Shown: positions 34,347 to 44,994 of the stretch, one piece after another
How the letters are laid out: each line of letters begins with the position of its first letter
Position numbering within the stretch: the stretch's first letter is position 1
Origin: Pseudomonas plecoglossicida NBRC 103162 = DSM 15088
GTDB lineage: Bacteria > Pseudomonadota > Gammaproteobacteria > Pseudomonadales > Pseudomonadaceae
Length of the DNA: 64,000 nt
NCBI RefSeq assembly: GCF_000730665.1
Contig: NZ_BBIV01000031.1
Coordinates: 1 to 64,000, forward strand
Direction: 5' to 3'
Made by a program: the position numbers and the translations under genes
The notes under the pieces: model-generated
Told to the model about the DNA's origin: nothing
The model's database searches: none
The model's input: only the letters and a program-made list of their open reading frames with translations

Positions 34347-35640
34347 TCTGGCTGATGGCCTCGACCACGTGGCGCGAGCCCTGCTGAATTTCCATGATCA
34401 CGGTCCCGGCTTCGTTGGCCAGGGCCACGCCTCGCCCGGTGCGTGACAGGCTCGAATGCATGCTGGCCACCGCCGTCTGTGAAAGGTCATGGTTCTGGCG
34501 CACCACATCGACGATTTCCAGGGTAGCCTTGCTGGTGCGCGCAGCCAGGCTGCGCACCTCGTCAGCGACCACGGCAAAGCCACGGCCATGCTCACCGGCA
34601 CGGGCCGCCTCGATGGCGGCGTTCAGGGCCAGCAGGTTGGTCTGGTCGGCAATGCCGCGGATGGTCTGCACGATCTGCCCGATCACGTCCGACTGCTTGC
34701 TCACCGCATCGATGCTGCGCGCGGCGTCATTGAGCTCCTGGGAAATCTGCTCGATCACCTGGACGGTCTGCTGTACCACCTCGGTGCCTTTGCGCGCGCA
34801 CGCGTCAGTCTGCACCGAACTGGCGTGGGCCGCGTCGGCAGCGCTCTGCTGGGTGCTGACCTGGGCAGTGATATCACTGGCGAACTTGACCACCTTGTAC
34901 AGCCGCCCCTTGCTGTCGAAGATCGGATTGTAGGACGCCTCCAGGTACACCGTCTGGCCCTGTTTGTTGACCCGTTCGAAACGATGGGAATGGTACTCGC
35001 CCCGGTTGAGCGAGGCCCAGAACTCACGGTACTGGGCCGACTCACGCTCGTGGGGCTGGCAGAACAGCCCATGATGGCGGCCGACCACTTCTTCCAGGCG
35101 ATAGCCCATGGTGGTGAGGAAGTTCTGGTTGGCCTTGATCACCCGCCCCTGCGCCGTGAACTCGACGACGGCCATGGAACGGCCGATGGCCTTGAGCAGG
35201 CTCTGGCTTTCATGTTCGTCCTTGACCCGTTGGCTGATATCGGTCGCCACCTTGATGACACTGGTGACCTGTTGACGATCATCCAGCACCGGCATGTAGC
35301 TGGCCTCCAGCCAGACCTCGCGGCCCGCCTTGTCTACGCGCTCGAAGGTGCCACTGATGGCGCTGCCCTCGCCCAGTTCGCGCCACAACTGCTGGTATTC
35401 GGCGCTTTTGGCGTAAACCGGGTCGCAGAACAACCGGTGGTGCTTGCCGCGCAATTCCTCGACGTCATAACCCATGGCCCGGCAGAACTGTTCGTTGGCG
35501 TCGAGGATGGTGCCGTCAGGTGAAAACTCGATCATCGCCATGCTGCGGCTGATCGCCGCGAGTTTGGCCTGGGATACTGCGAGGGAGTGGCGGGTACGTT
35601 GAATCTCGATCAGATCGGACTTGCGATGGAAGTCGAACAT
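34321..35640 (-). CDS. bdlA: BdlA-like PAS-PAS-MCP soluble chemoreceptor
   Basis: 439 residues with no membrane segment. PAS1 at about 30-125 ([26 protein letters not shown]) and PAS2 at about 150-250 ([26 protein letters not shown]) are clear duplicates. The C-terminus is a short MCP signalling domain with [31 protein letters not shown]. This is the organisation and approximate length of P. aeruginosa BdlA, which controls biofilm dispersal. Start set at MFDFHRKSD, about 20 codons into the frame, with AAGGA upstream. It is convergent with the hybrid kinase gene (26-bp overlap). Confidence 0.8.
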   Translation of the reverse strand: MFDFHRKSDLIEIQRTRHSLAVSQAKLAAISRSMAMIEFSPDGTILDANEQFCRAMGYDVEELRGKHHRLFCDPVYAKSAEYQQLWRELGEGSAISGTFERVDKAGREVWLEASYMPVLDDRQQVTSVIKVATDISQRVKDEHESQSLLKAIGRSMAVVEFTAQGRVIKANQNFLTTMGYRLEEVVGRHHGLFCQPHERESAQYREFWASLNRGEYHSHRFERVNKQGQTVYLEASYNPIFDSKGRLYKVVKFASDITAQVSTQQSAADAAHASSVQTDACARKGTEVVQQTVQVIEQISQELNDAARSIDAVSKQSDVIGQIVQTIRGIADQTNLLALNAAIEAARAGEHGRGFAVVADEVRSLAARTSKATLEIVDVVRQNHDLSQTAVASMHSSLSRTGRGVALANEAGTVIMEIQQGSRHVVEAISQISSTLQLH

Positions 35641-35767
35641 GGCGCCAGGGTCCTTTGTACGCAGGGTTTCCTGAGCATAGATCGGCCCAAGCGGCATGCA
35701 AGCACAATGCCACTACCTAATGATTAATCACTTGGTGATAGTCATGCGTGCACCTTGGCCAGGCCAT

Positions 35768-36787
35768 TCATGTACTCTCCCGCACCATCAGCTCGAAGCC
35801 CATGTCTTGCTGTTCGGCCGCTACCCGCTTGCCATCGAGCAGCGCCAGCAACGCCTGCGCAGCGCCCCGACCAACGGCAGCCCGAGGCGTGCGGATGGAG
35901 GTCAGCCGCGGCACCATCTGCGCCGATGCCGGCAAGTCATTGAAGCCAACCATCGCCACCTGGCGCGGCACCTCGATGCCCTGGCGCAATGCCTGCAAAA
36001 TTGCGCCTTGGGCCAAATCGTCGTTGCAGAAGAAGATGCCGTCCACATCAGGCGCCTTGCCCAGCAACTGGCTGAACAGTTCGCTGCCCAGCCCGATCGA
36101 CGAGGGCTGCGGTGCCAGAACTTCCAGCTCGGTGGCTTGCAGGCCGGCTTCGGCAAGCGCCTGGCGGAAGCCTTCGGCACGCTGCATCACCCGTGGGTCC
36201 AGCTGCGCGGCGATGAAGGCGAGACGTCGCCGCCCTCGCTCGATCAGGTGCTGCGCGGCAGCGCGACCGGCCTGCTGCTGGGAAAAGCCCACCGACAGCG
36301 CCCCGGCCTCGCCGCCCAGTTCCATCATGTGTACACAGGGTACGCCACTGGCTGCCAGCATCTGCCGCGAGGCTTCACTGCGGTCGAAACCGGTGAGCAA
36401 CATGCCACAGGGCTGGTAGGCCAGGTAATTGCGGATCAGGTTCTCTTCTTCGCCGGTGTCGTAGTGATAGTTGCCGATCAGCACCTCGAGCCCGCGCGGG
36501 CGCATCACCTCGTGAATGGCCTCCAGGGTGTCGATGAACAACTGGTTGGAAAGCGAAGGGATCAGCACAACCACCGATTGGCTGCGTGCCGACGCCAGTG
36601 CGCGCGCCGCCGGATTGGCGATATAGCCCAGTTGCGCGGCGGCGACGGTGACTTTTTCCACCAGCTGCGGTGCGACTGTGCTGACGCCGCGCAAGGCGCG
36701 CGATGCGGTGATCGGGGATACCCCGGAAAGCCTGGCGACTTCTGCCAGCGTGGGACGACCGGTGGTGCGAGAGCCTGTGCGGGACAT
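35768..36787 (-). CDS. gntR: LacI-family gluconate repressor GntR
   Basis: 339 residues. N-terminal helix-turn-helix GRPTLAEVARLSGVSPITASRALRG, hinge with ALASARSQSVVVLIPSL, then a sugar-binding periplasmic-type core (LLTGFDRSEASRQML, DGIFFCNDDLAQGAI). Divergent from gntK. It lies next to two palindromes of the AGACAGCGCTGTCT type, the probable operators for autorepression and gntK control. Start set at MSRTGSRTTGRPT. Loss of repression by gluconate or 6-phosphogluconate is known for the family. Confidence 0.93.
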   Translation of the reverse strand: MSRTGSRTTGRPTLAEVARLSGVSPITASRALRGVSTVAPQLVEKVTVAAAQLGYIANPAARALASARSQSVVVLIPSLSNQLFIDTLEAIHEVMRPRGLEVLIGNYHYDTGEEENLIRNYLAYQPCGMLLTGFDRSEASRQMLAASGVPCVHMMELGGEAGALSVGFSQQQAGRAAAQHLIERGRRRLAFIAAQLDPRVMQRAEGFRQALAEAGLQATELEVLAPQPSSIGLGSELFSQLLGKAPDVDGIFFCNDDLAQGAILQALRQGIEVPRQVAMVGFNDLPASAQMVPRLTSIRTPRAAVGRGAAQALLALLDGKRVAAEQQDMGFELMVREST

Positions 36788-36833
36788 GGATGTTGTAATT
36801 TTACTACTTGCCAAGGATGGGGAACGGCCACTA

Positions 36834-36847
36834 AGGTAGCGCTGTCT
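36834..36847. promoter_or_regulatory. GntR-type operator 1
   Basis: AGGTAGCGCTGTCT, 47 bp upstream of the gntR start. Shares the AGCGCT centre and the outer bases with two more copies in this locus. Confidence 0.65.
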
Positions 36848-36961
36848 CAGGACGCAGGCAATGTAATCTTTGGTAGCAGCCACTACACGCCCTCTGCCAA
36901 GCGTCCATACTGCGTAAGGACAAAACCAACAACACCGGGGAGTGGCGTTTCGTCTGCGACG

Positions 36962-36975
36962 AGACAGCGCTATCT
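36962..36975. promoter_or_regulatory. GntR-type operator 2
   Basis: AGACAGCGCTATCT, 21 bp upstream of the gntK ATG, between its presumed promoter and the ribosome site (GCAGGAGG). Confidence 0.65.
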
Positions 36976-36995
36976 CGCCCCGCAGGAGGTATTGA

Positions 36996-37535
36996 ATGAA
37001 CTCTCCCCTGTCCGCCATCGTGGTGATGGGCGTGGCCGGATGCGGCAAAAGCAGCGTCGGTGCCGCCATTGCCGCCAGAAGCGGCGGCCGCCTGATCGAA
37101 GGCGACGCGTTTCACCCGCCCGAGAATATCCGCAAGATGAGCGCCGGCATCCCTCTGGACGACAGCGACCGCGCGGGCTGGCTGGTGCGCCTGGGCCAGG
37201 AACTGCAAGTCGCGGTCAAGGCCGGTGAACGGCCCATCCTCACCTGCTCCGCACTCAAGCGCCGTTATCGCGACACCCTGCGTGAAGCGATGCCGGAACT
37301 CGCCTTCGTGTTCCTCGAACTCACCCCGGCCGAGGCCCAGAAACGCGTCCTCGCCCGCCCCGGTCACTTCATGCCGGCGAGCCTGATCGAAAGCCAGTTC
37401 GCGGCACTGGAGCCCCCCCATGGCGAACCGTTGACCCTGCCGCTCGATGCCACCAGAGAGGTCCTGGCCCTGGCCGAGACCGTGGACGCCTGGCTAAAGC
37501 CTTGCGGTGAGCGGAAGCGGGCGCGGACCGCCTGA
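36996..37535 (+). CDS. gntK: Gluconokinase
   Basis: 179 residues. Walker A GVAGCGKSSVG near the N-terminus; EGDAFHPPENIRKMSAGIPLDDSDRAGWL and SALKRRYRDTLR are signature stretches of the GntK kinase family. It phosphorylates gluconate to 6-phosphogluconate, feeding the Entner-Doudoroff route. CAGGAGG is 7 nt before the ATG. Followed by the gluconate permease after 115 bp that include a third operator. Confidence 0.96.
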   Translation: MNSPLSAIVVMGVAGCGKSSVGAAIAARSGGRLIEGDAFHPPENIRKMSAGIPLDDSDRAGWLVRLGQELQVAVKAGERPILTCSALKRRYRDTLREAMPELAFVFLELTPAEAQKRVLARPGHFMPASLIESQFAALEPPHGEPLTLPLDATREVLALAETVDAWLKPCGERKRARTA

Positions 37536-37560
37536 ACCGGCGGTTTATCCGGCTCACCAA

Positions 37561-37574
37561 AGACAGCGCTGTCT
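37561..37574. promoter_or_regulatory. GntR-type operator 3
   Basis: AGACAGCGCTGTCT, a perfect 14-bp palindrome 76 bp before the permease ATG. It implies the permease has its own regulated promoter in addition to read-through from gntK. Confidence 0.7.
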
Positions 37575-37650
37575 GGACGCCTCCAGGCGCCGAAGTTTCA
37601 GAAAACAAGCTACGCCAAAAAAACAACGATAAGACCGAGGCATATCCACC

Positions 37651-39003
37651 ATGTTCGGACTGGCTACAGATACCTACCTGCTGCTCGACGCCCTGGTAAC
37701 CATCGTCGGGCTGATCCTGCTGATCACCCATTTCAAAGTGCACCCCTTCGTCGCCCTGACGCTGGCCGCCGGCTTTCTCGGCCTGACCTCCGGCATGCCG
37801 GTGGCCAAGGTCATGAAGTCGTTCCAGGACGGCTTCGGTGGGGTGTTGGGGTTCGTCGGCATCGTGCTTGCCCTGGGCACCATGCTCGGCAAGCTGATGG
37901 CCGACTCCGGGGGCGCTGACCAGATCGCGCAGACCCTGATCCGTGCCTTCGGCGTGAAGAATGTGCACTGGGCCATGATGTTCGCCGCGTTCCTGGTCGG
38001 CATCCCGCTGTTCTTCGAAATCGGCTTCGTGCTGTTGGTACCACTGGTGTTCATCGTCGCCCGGCGTTCAGGCGTGTCACTGATCAAGATCGGCATCCCG
38101 CTGCTGGCCGGACTTTCGGTGGTCCACGGCCTGGTGCCGCCGCATCCGGGTCCGTTGCTGGCGATCGGCATCTTCCACGCCGACATCGGCAAGACCATCT
38201 TCTATGGCCTGCTGGTGGCCCTGCCCACGGCGATCATCGCCGGCCCGCTGTTCGGCAGCTTCATCGCCCGCTACATCCCCGGCAACCCTTCGCAGGAGTT
38301 GATGGACCAGATCGCCAAGGAGTCCGACCAGAGCAACCTGCCGAGCTTCACCATCACCCTGGTCACCGTGCTGCTGCCCGTGGTGCTGATGCTGCTCAAG
38401 ACGTTGGCCGATGTGGTACTGCCCGCCGAGCACATCGTGCGCCAGTGGATGGACCTGATCGGCCACCCCATCACCGCCCTGCTGGCCGCGCTGCTGCTGG
38501 CCTTCTACACCTTCGGCTCGGCCCGCGGCTTCAGCCGCCAGCAGATCATGAAGATGCTCGACCAGAGCCTGGCGCCGACCGCGGCCATCGTGCTGATCGT
38601 GGGTGCCGGCGGCGGCTTCAAGCAGATGCTGGTGGACACGGGTGTCGGCAACGTGATCGGGCAGATGGCAGTGCAGGCACAGATCTCGCCGATCCTGCTG
38701 GCCTGGCTGGTGGCCGCGGTGATCCGCATCGCCACGGGCTCGGCCACGGTCGCCACCATCACCGGTGCCGGCATCGTCGCCCCGGTGATCGACCTGGTAC
38801 CTGGGGTCAACCGGGAACTGCTGGTACTGGCCACCGGCGCAGGCTCGCTGATCCTGTCCCACGTCAACGACGCCGGTTTCTGGCTGGTGAAGCAGTACTT
38901 CAACATGACCGTGGCCGAAACGTTCAAGACCTGGACCATGATGGAGACCCTCCTTTCGGTGGTCGGCATCATCTTCATCATGTTGCTGTCGACGGTGGTG
39001 TAA
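37651..39003 (+). CDS. gntP: Gluconate permease, GntP family
   Basis: 450 residues with about 12 hydrophobic segments. Family signatures include LLITHFKVHPFVALTLAAGFLGL, GFGGVLGFVGIVLALGTMLGKLMADSGGADQIA, GIPLFFEIGFVLLVPLVF and GLVPPHPGPLLAIGI. It imports gluconate with protons. Regulated by GntR through operator 3. The leader just before the Shine-Dalgarno is A-rich (37617-37634), which would suit Hfq/Crc-mediated catabolite repression. The GntP/GntT distinction is not resolvable here. Confidence 0.94.
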   Translation: MFGLATDTYLLLDALVTIVGLILLITHFKVHPFVALTLAAGFLGLTSGMPVAKVMKSFQDGFGGVLGFVGIVLALGTMLGKLMADSGGADQIAQTLIRAFGVKNVHWAMMFAAFLVGIPLFFEIGFVLLVPLVFIVARRSGVSLIKIGIPLLAGLSVVHGLVPPHPGPLLAIGIFHADIGKTIFYGLLVALPTAIIAGPLFGSFIARYIPGNPSQELMDQIAKESDQSNLPSFTITLVTVLLPVVLMLLKTLADVVLPAEHIVRQWMDLIGHPITALLAALLLAFYTFGSARGFSRQQIMKMLDQSLAPTAAIVLIVGAGGGFKQMLVDTGVGNVIGQMAVQAQISPILLAWLVAAVIRIATGSATVATITGAGIVAPVIDLVPGVNRELLVLATGAGSLILSHVNDAGFWLVKQYFNMTVAETFKTWTMMETLLSVVGIIFIMLLSTVV

Positions 39004-39024
39004 CCGCTGATCGGGGTGATGGCA

Positions 39025-39078
39025 CCTTGGCGTTACCGGCATGGACCAACTGAGGTAAGTGCCTTACCAACGCCAAGG
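39025..39078 (+). promoter_or_regulatory. Structured leader occluding the ribosome site of the small secreted protein
   Basis: CCTTGGCGTT (39025-39034) is an exact complement of AACGCCAAGG (39069-39078), which includes most of the Shine-Dalgarno AAGGAG (39075-39080). An inner hairpin GGTAAG-tgc-CTTACC (39054-39068) stacks directly on it. It could regulate translation, or act as an RNA 3' end for the permease mRNA. Confidence 0.5.
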
Positions 39079-39087
39079 AGCCACACC

Positions 39088-39384
39088 ATGATTCGATCGA
39101 CCCTGCTGCTGGCCGCCCTGCTCGCCGCTCCGCTGGCCCTGGCGGTCGGCACTGGCCCGACCTATCCGGACGACCCGCATAACCCGGCGCCACAGCCGGG
39201 TGTCGACAGCACACTCAACCCGATCGAGAAGCCGATGCCGCGCGACACCGACCCGCGCATTCAGGGCAACGATCCGGAAAGCCCGCCGGCCAAGCAAAAT
39301 GACAACCGCGACCTGCCGGGCATGGATGGCAGTGGGTCGGAGGGTACGGGTGGGCAAGGGAGTAGCGAGGGTAGTCAGCGGTAA
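39088..39384 (+). CDS. Small secreted Pro/Asp/Gly-rich protein of unknown function
   Basis: 98 residues. Signal peptide about 1-19 (LLAALLAAPLALAV). The mature chain is hydrophilic with many Pro, Asp, Asn and Gly (TYPDDPHNPAPQPGVDS, RDTDPRIQGNDPESPPAKQ), and no cysteine, so it is likely disordered. AAGGAG is 8 nt before the ATG and lies in a stem-loop. No family recognised. Next feature downstream is a REP doublet. Confidence 0.8.
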   Translation: MIRSTLLLAALLAAPLALAVGTGPTYPDDPHNPAPQPGVDSTLNPIEKPMPRDTDPRIQGNDPESPPAKQNDNRDLPGMDGSGSEGTGGQGSSEGSQR

Positions 39385-39411
39385 TTGAGCCAAGGGGCTG
39401 CTTTGCAGCCC

Positions 39412-39470
39412 AATCGCCGGCAAGCCGGCTCCCACAGAGTCAACCTTTGGGAGCCGGCTTGCCGGCGATC
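39412..39470. repeat. Inverted REP pair
   Basis: REP units at 39412-39435 and 39447-39470 face each other 11 bp apart. They lie between the small secreted protein and the convergent sigma-54 regulator gene, a plausible transcript end for both. Confidence 0.85.
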
Positions 39471-39490
39471 GGGGCGCAGGGCGCCCCCGC

Positions 39491-40915
<1,425 letters not shown>

Positions 40916-42499
40916 GGTCCCCTCCCGCTGCGATATTGAAAGTGAGGCTGACGCGGGTTCCTTCCTCTTCACGGCTGCTCAGGCTCACCGAGCCGCCAAA
41001 CCGTTCCATGATCCGCTTGACCAGGGCCAGGCCAACACCGAGGCCGCCCTGTTTGGTAGTGAAGAACGGCTTGAACACCATCCGTTCCTGCTGCTCGGAC
41101 ATGCCCTTGCCCGTGTCGCTGAGCAGCAGCTGGACGCGCTGCCCCTCCTGCACGCTGACCTGGGCGCCCAGTTCGCCGCCCTTGGGCATGGCTTCCAGGG
41201 CATTGGCGAACAGGCTGTTGAGAATCTGCGTCAGCTGCAGGGGCTGGCTGGCGACCCACTGTGACTGCGGGCCCTCGAAACTGAAGCGCACGCCGTTGCG
41301 TGCGATCTGCTGGGCGAAGGCCTGATGGGTGTCCTCGATCGCAGCCACCAGGTCCACCGCCTCGGCCTGGTCGCTGGTCGGGCGCAGCGACACCAGCAGT
41401 TCGCGGACCCAGCGTGACATGCGGTCGACCTGGCCGATGATGTCATTGATGCTTTTCTGCGCCTGCGGGTTGGCGATCTCCTGGGCAAGCTCGGCGCTCG
41501 AACGGATATTGGCCAAGGGATTGCGCAGGCTGTGGGCCACTGCCGAAGACATCTCGCCCAGGGCCACGTAGGTTTCGCTGGCCACCAGGCGCTCTTGCTG
41601 CTGGCTGAGCATCTGCGCCGCGCGGCGCACGATCCAGAACAGGCCGAAGTAGATCAATGCCCCCCCTACCAGGGTCGAGGCCCAGATCACCACGTAGCCC
41701 CGCTGAATGCGCCGAACAAGGTCCTGGGGCTCCTTGTAGATCTCGACCATGGCCAGCACCTGCTCGCCCTGGCTGTCGAACAGCGGGATGTAGTTCTCGA
41801 TGAACAGGTAATCCGGATCACGCAGGAACTTCTGCTCCTCGCGATCATCTTCGGCTTTGTGATAGCTGGCCGAAACCGACTTGCGCGAGCGGAAGGCGCG
41901 GTCCAGGTCACCGTCGGCACCGATACGCTTGCCCACCAGCGCCGGATTGGTCGACCAGACGATGGTACGGTCGCGGGCATAGACATTGGCCAGCAAGGAG
42001 TCCGGCAGGTGCTCGACATGGTCGAGGAACTCGACACGGGTCGACTGCGCCAGCTCAGGGGTGAACTGCAGGTGCTGCTGGTCCAGGCGCGGGTCGAGCA
42101 GCTCGCCCATGGTGGTACCCGGTGGCAACTGCGAGTGACGTACTTCGGCCTGGGCCATGGCCTGGATGAACTGCGCCGTGAGCATGGCATCGCGCTCGAC
42201 GCTGTCGCGCACCACGAAGCGCGTGGACACATAGCCAAGGCCCCCGGCCACCGACGCGATGATGAGCAGGCTGATCAGGGAAAACCAGCGCAGCAGGTTG
42301 AACTGCTTGAGCGGTGCAGTGATGCCGCCAGGGGGGGCTCCGGCCTTGTCGGGAACTTCGTTTTCCAGCGTCTGCTGCATTGCTGTGTTCCCGCGCAGGG
42401 ATTCCGTTCAGAACGCTATCGACGCCTTGCTACGCGAGGTAGCAATTTGATGGCATTCACCAAGGCGGCCGCAGCTGCCAGTTATCGCGCGTATTTCGT

Positions 42500-42515
42500 A
42501 GCAAAAAGCCAGCCA
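42500..42515 (-). promoter_or_regulatory. Candidate sigma-54 promoter upstream of kinase 1
   Basis: On the minus strand TGGCTGGCTTTTTGCT, GG and GC exactly ten bases apart and close to the TGGCAC-N5-TTGC consensus. Predicted start near 42489, about 110 nt before the kinase 1 ATG. Confidence 0.65.
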
Positions 42516-42590
42516 TTACCGCCTGGCGACCTTCAATGCTTATTTTTCAATAAGTTATGAACGCGTTATGTCTTTAGTTTCAATCGAGTT

Positions 42591-42617
42591 CCCCACTATT
42601 GGGGTATTTCTACCCAA
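42591..42617. promoter_or_regulatory. Overlapping inverted repeats, possible upstream activator site
   Basis: CCCCACTATTGGGG at 42591-42604 overlaps TTGGGGTA-TTTC-TACCCAA at 42599-42617. It is about 85 bp upstream of the sigma-54 sequence, a usual distance for an enhancer-type activator site, in an AT-rich gap of about 290 bp between the two kinase genes. Confidence 0.5.
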
Positions 42618-42672
42618 TTTTTACTAATTCATTAATAAACATAGGATTACGTTGTTTTCTTCAACTGCTGTG

Positions 42673-44142
42673 TCATGTAGCTGCCAGCCGAAAATTGAGT
42701 GAAACCCGTGTGCCGTGGCCTTCACTGCTGCTCAGCCTGACTGAGCCGCCATAGCGTTCCATGATGCGCCTGACCAATACCAACCCCACGCCCAACCCAC
42801 CTTGCTTGGTGCTGAAGAACGGCCTGAACGCCATGCGTTGCTGCTGTTCGTTCATGCCTTTGCCCGTGTCGGACAGACGCAAGGTCAAGCTGCGCCGGTC
42901 CTGCTTCACCACCTCCACACGCAAGCGACCACCCTGCTCCATCGCTTCCAGGGCATTGGCGATCAAGCTGTTGAAGATCTGCCCGAGCAGTGCCGGCTGA
43001 CTCAGCACCGTCACTGCCGGCAACGCTTGCACATCCAGCGTCACGCCGTAGCGCACCAGCGGCACGGCAAAAGTCCGCAGGCTTTCCTGCAGGGCGTGCG
43101 ACAGGTCCACCGGTACGGGGTCGTCATTGAGTGGCCGCAACGACTGCAACAACTGACGGATCCACTGCGACATGCGGTCGACCTGGCTGATGATGTCGTT
43201 GACATTGCGCTGCACCGGCCCCTCGTCGAACGCCTGGGCCAGCTCCGCACTGGAGCGGATGCTCGCCAGCGGGTTGCGCAGGCTGTGGGCCACCGCGGAA
43301 GACACTTCGCCGAGGGCCACATAGGTCTCGTTGTTGATCAGGCGCTTCTGCTGTACATCCATGACCCGCGCGGCCCGGCGCATGAGCCCGTACAGGCCGA
43401 CGTAGACCAGCCCGGCGCCGACGGTGATGGCCAGCCAGATGAGTATCAGCCCATGCTCTATGCGCACGATCAGGTCGTGGGGCTCCTTGTAGATTTCCAC
43501 CATCGCCGTGACCCGCTCGCCATCGGCATCGAACAACGGGATGTAGTTCTCGATGAACAACTGCTCGGGCGGGGTCACGAACTTCTGCTCGGCACGCGCC
43601 TGCTCGATGTCGTGGTAACTCGCCGAGACCCGCATCTTGTACTCGAACGCCCGGTCCAGGTCGTCGTCACCCTCGATGAGCTTGCCGATCAGGGCCGGGT
43701 TGCTCGACCAGATAACCGTGCCGTCCGGGGCATAGATATTGGCCAGCAACATGTCCGGCAGATGGGCGATATGGTCGAGGAACTCGCCCCTGGCCTTGCG
43801 CCGCGCCTCAGGGTCGACGTCGGGCAAGGACGCGCGATCGGTACGTGGGTCGAGCAGCTCGCCCATGGTGCGTACATTGGGGATCGACACATGGCGTACT
43901 TCGGCGTCGGCGATGGAGGTAATGAACTGGGCCGTCAGCAAGGCATCGCGCTCGACGCTTTCATTGATGATGAACCGGCTGGAGATCAACCCCAGACCCG
44001 CCGCCACCGAAAGGATGATTGCCAGGCTGACCCAAGCGTACCAGCGCAGCAGGTTGAAGGGCTTGCGCGGGACGACGGCCTCGATGTTGCTGGAGACTTC
44101 GGGCGTTTCGCAACGGGGGGCGATATCCATGGCGGGCTCCAT
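42673..44142 (-). CDS. Sensor histidine kinase, paralogue 2
   Basis: 489 residues with the same plan as kinase 1: TM1 about 34-56, periplasmic domain to about 230, TM2 about 231-254, HisKA with His286 (AVAHSLRNPLASIRSS), and HATPase (NALEAMEQGG, DTGKGM, GGLGVGLVLVRRI). Clearly a tandem duplicate. No second response regulator is adjacent, so it probably feeds the same sigma-54 regulator or one elsewhere. Start may be MEPAMDI (44142) or the inner ATG at 44130; both have a possible Shine-Dalgarno. It is followed by an AT-rich gap rather than immediate read-through. Confidence 0.92.
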   Translation of the reverse strand: MEPAMDIAPRCETPEVSSNIEAVVPRKPFNLLRWYAWVSLAIILSVAAGLGLISSRFIINESVERDALLTAQFITSIADAEVRHVSIPNVRTMGELLDPRTDRASLPDVDPEARRKARGEFLDHIAHLPDMLLANIYAPDGTVIWSSNPALIGKLIEGDDDLDRAFEYKMRVSASYHDIEQARAEQKFVTPPEQLFIENYIPLFDADGERVTAMVEIYKEPHDLIVRIEHGLILIWLAITVGAGLVYVGLYGLMRRAARVMDVQQKRLINNETYVALGEVSSAVAHSLRNPLASIRSSAELAQAFDEGPVQRNVNDIISQVDRMSQWIRQLLQSLRPLNDDPVPVDLSHALQESLRTFAVPLVRYGVTLDVQALPAVTVLSQPALLGQIFNSLIANALEAMEQGGRLRVEVVKQDRRSLTLRLSDTGKGMNEQQQRMAFRPFFSTKQGGLGVGLVLVRRIMERYGGSVRLSSSEGHGTRVSLNFRLAAT

Positions 44143-44209
44143 TGCCGGGCACCTCTTTCAAAGGTTATAGCCCAGAGTCGGGGAACTTTCGTCAGGAGCC
44201 GCTGTAGGG

Positions 44210-44803
44210 TCAGAGCGGCGCGTCGGCGGCCAGGCCCTGCAGCTTGCGATACTCGCGCAGCACATTGGGTACGTAGCGCCGGGTCTCGGCGAACGGCGGC
44301 ACCGCGCCGCGGCGCATCACGGCATCGGGGCCGGCATTGTAGGCGGCCACGGCCAGGGTGATGTCGTTGTCGAACAGGGTCAGCATGCGCTTGAGATAGC
44401 GCGCACCGCCCTGCACGTTGTCCTCGGGATCGAGTGCGTTTTCCACCCCCATTTCCCGTGCGGTATCCGGCATCAACTGCATCAGGCCGACCGCACCGGC
44501 CGCCGAGCGGGCCTTGGGGTTGTAGCCGGACTCTGCCTTGATCAGCGCATGCAGCAATGCTTGTGGCACATCGTGCGTGCGCGCCGCGGCCGCTACCACC
44601 TCGGCATAGGGCCGCCCGGTAATCAGCTGGGCATTGGCCGGGCCGGCCTGGGCGATGGATTCGCTGATCACCCGCTCATAGTGGCGTCCCGGTCGATGGA
44701 CGTTGCTCAGCACATAGCCGCCCTTGGCATCGATGGAGATGTACACATCGGCCTGGGCGACACCTGCCGCCAGCCAAAGCACTCCCAGGATCAGTCCACG
44801 CAT
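44210..44803 (-). CDS. Lytic transglycosylase, SLT domain
   Basis: 197 residues. Signal peptide about 1-18 (ending AQA). Short N-terminal domain (DVYISIDAKGGYVLSNVH) recalls a DUF4124-like stretch. Then the SLT fold: catalytic Glu in ALIKAESGYNPKARS, GAVGLMQLMP, and AVAAYNAGPDAV. Cleaves peptidoglycan in the periplasm. Start at MRGLILGVLW because upstream codons lack a signal peptide. It is divergent from gspG. Confidence 0.93.
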   Translation of the reverse strand: MRGLILGVLWLAAGVAQADVYISIDAKGGYVLSNVHRPGRHYERVISESIAQAGPANAQLITGRPYAEVVAAAARTHDVPQALLHALIKAESGYNPKARSAAGAVGLMQLMPDTAREMGVENALDPEDNVQGGARYLKRMLTLFDNDITLAVAAYNAGPDAVMRRGAVPPFAETRRYVPNVLREYRKLQGLAADAPL

Positions 44804-44994
44804 GTCGGTCGCCTCCCCGCCGTGCCCCCGATGTGGGGGAAATGCCCCGGAAAAACCGGGCTTTTCTGCTACGACGCAAGCACTGTGCCGCTTGCCGTGG
44901 CGCATGGCGCAAGGCCCCGAGGCAGACGTGCACGACAGTTGCATGGAGCGGCAAAACCCTGGAAAGGCATGTCCCCATGCAGGAGGGCTTCACC
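44804..44994. other. Divergent spacer between the lytic transglycosylase and gspG
   Basis: About 190 bp. It contains CCCCCGATGTGGGGG (about 44825-44839) and a terminator-like GCCCcGG-AAAAA-CCGGGC-TTTT (about 44844-44865) that faces gspG, unusual where no gene should end on that strand. It may be attenuation or a small RNA 3' end; I cannot tell which. Confidence 0.4.
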
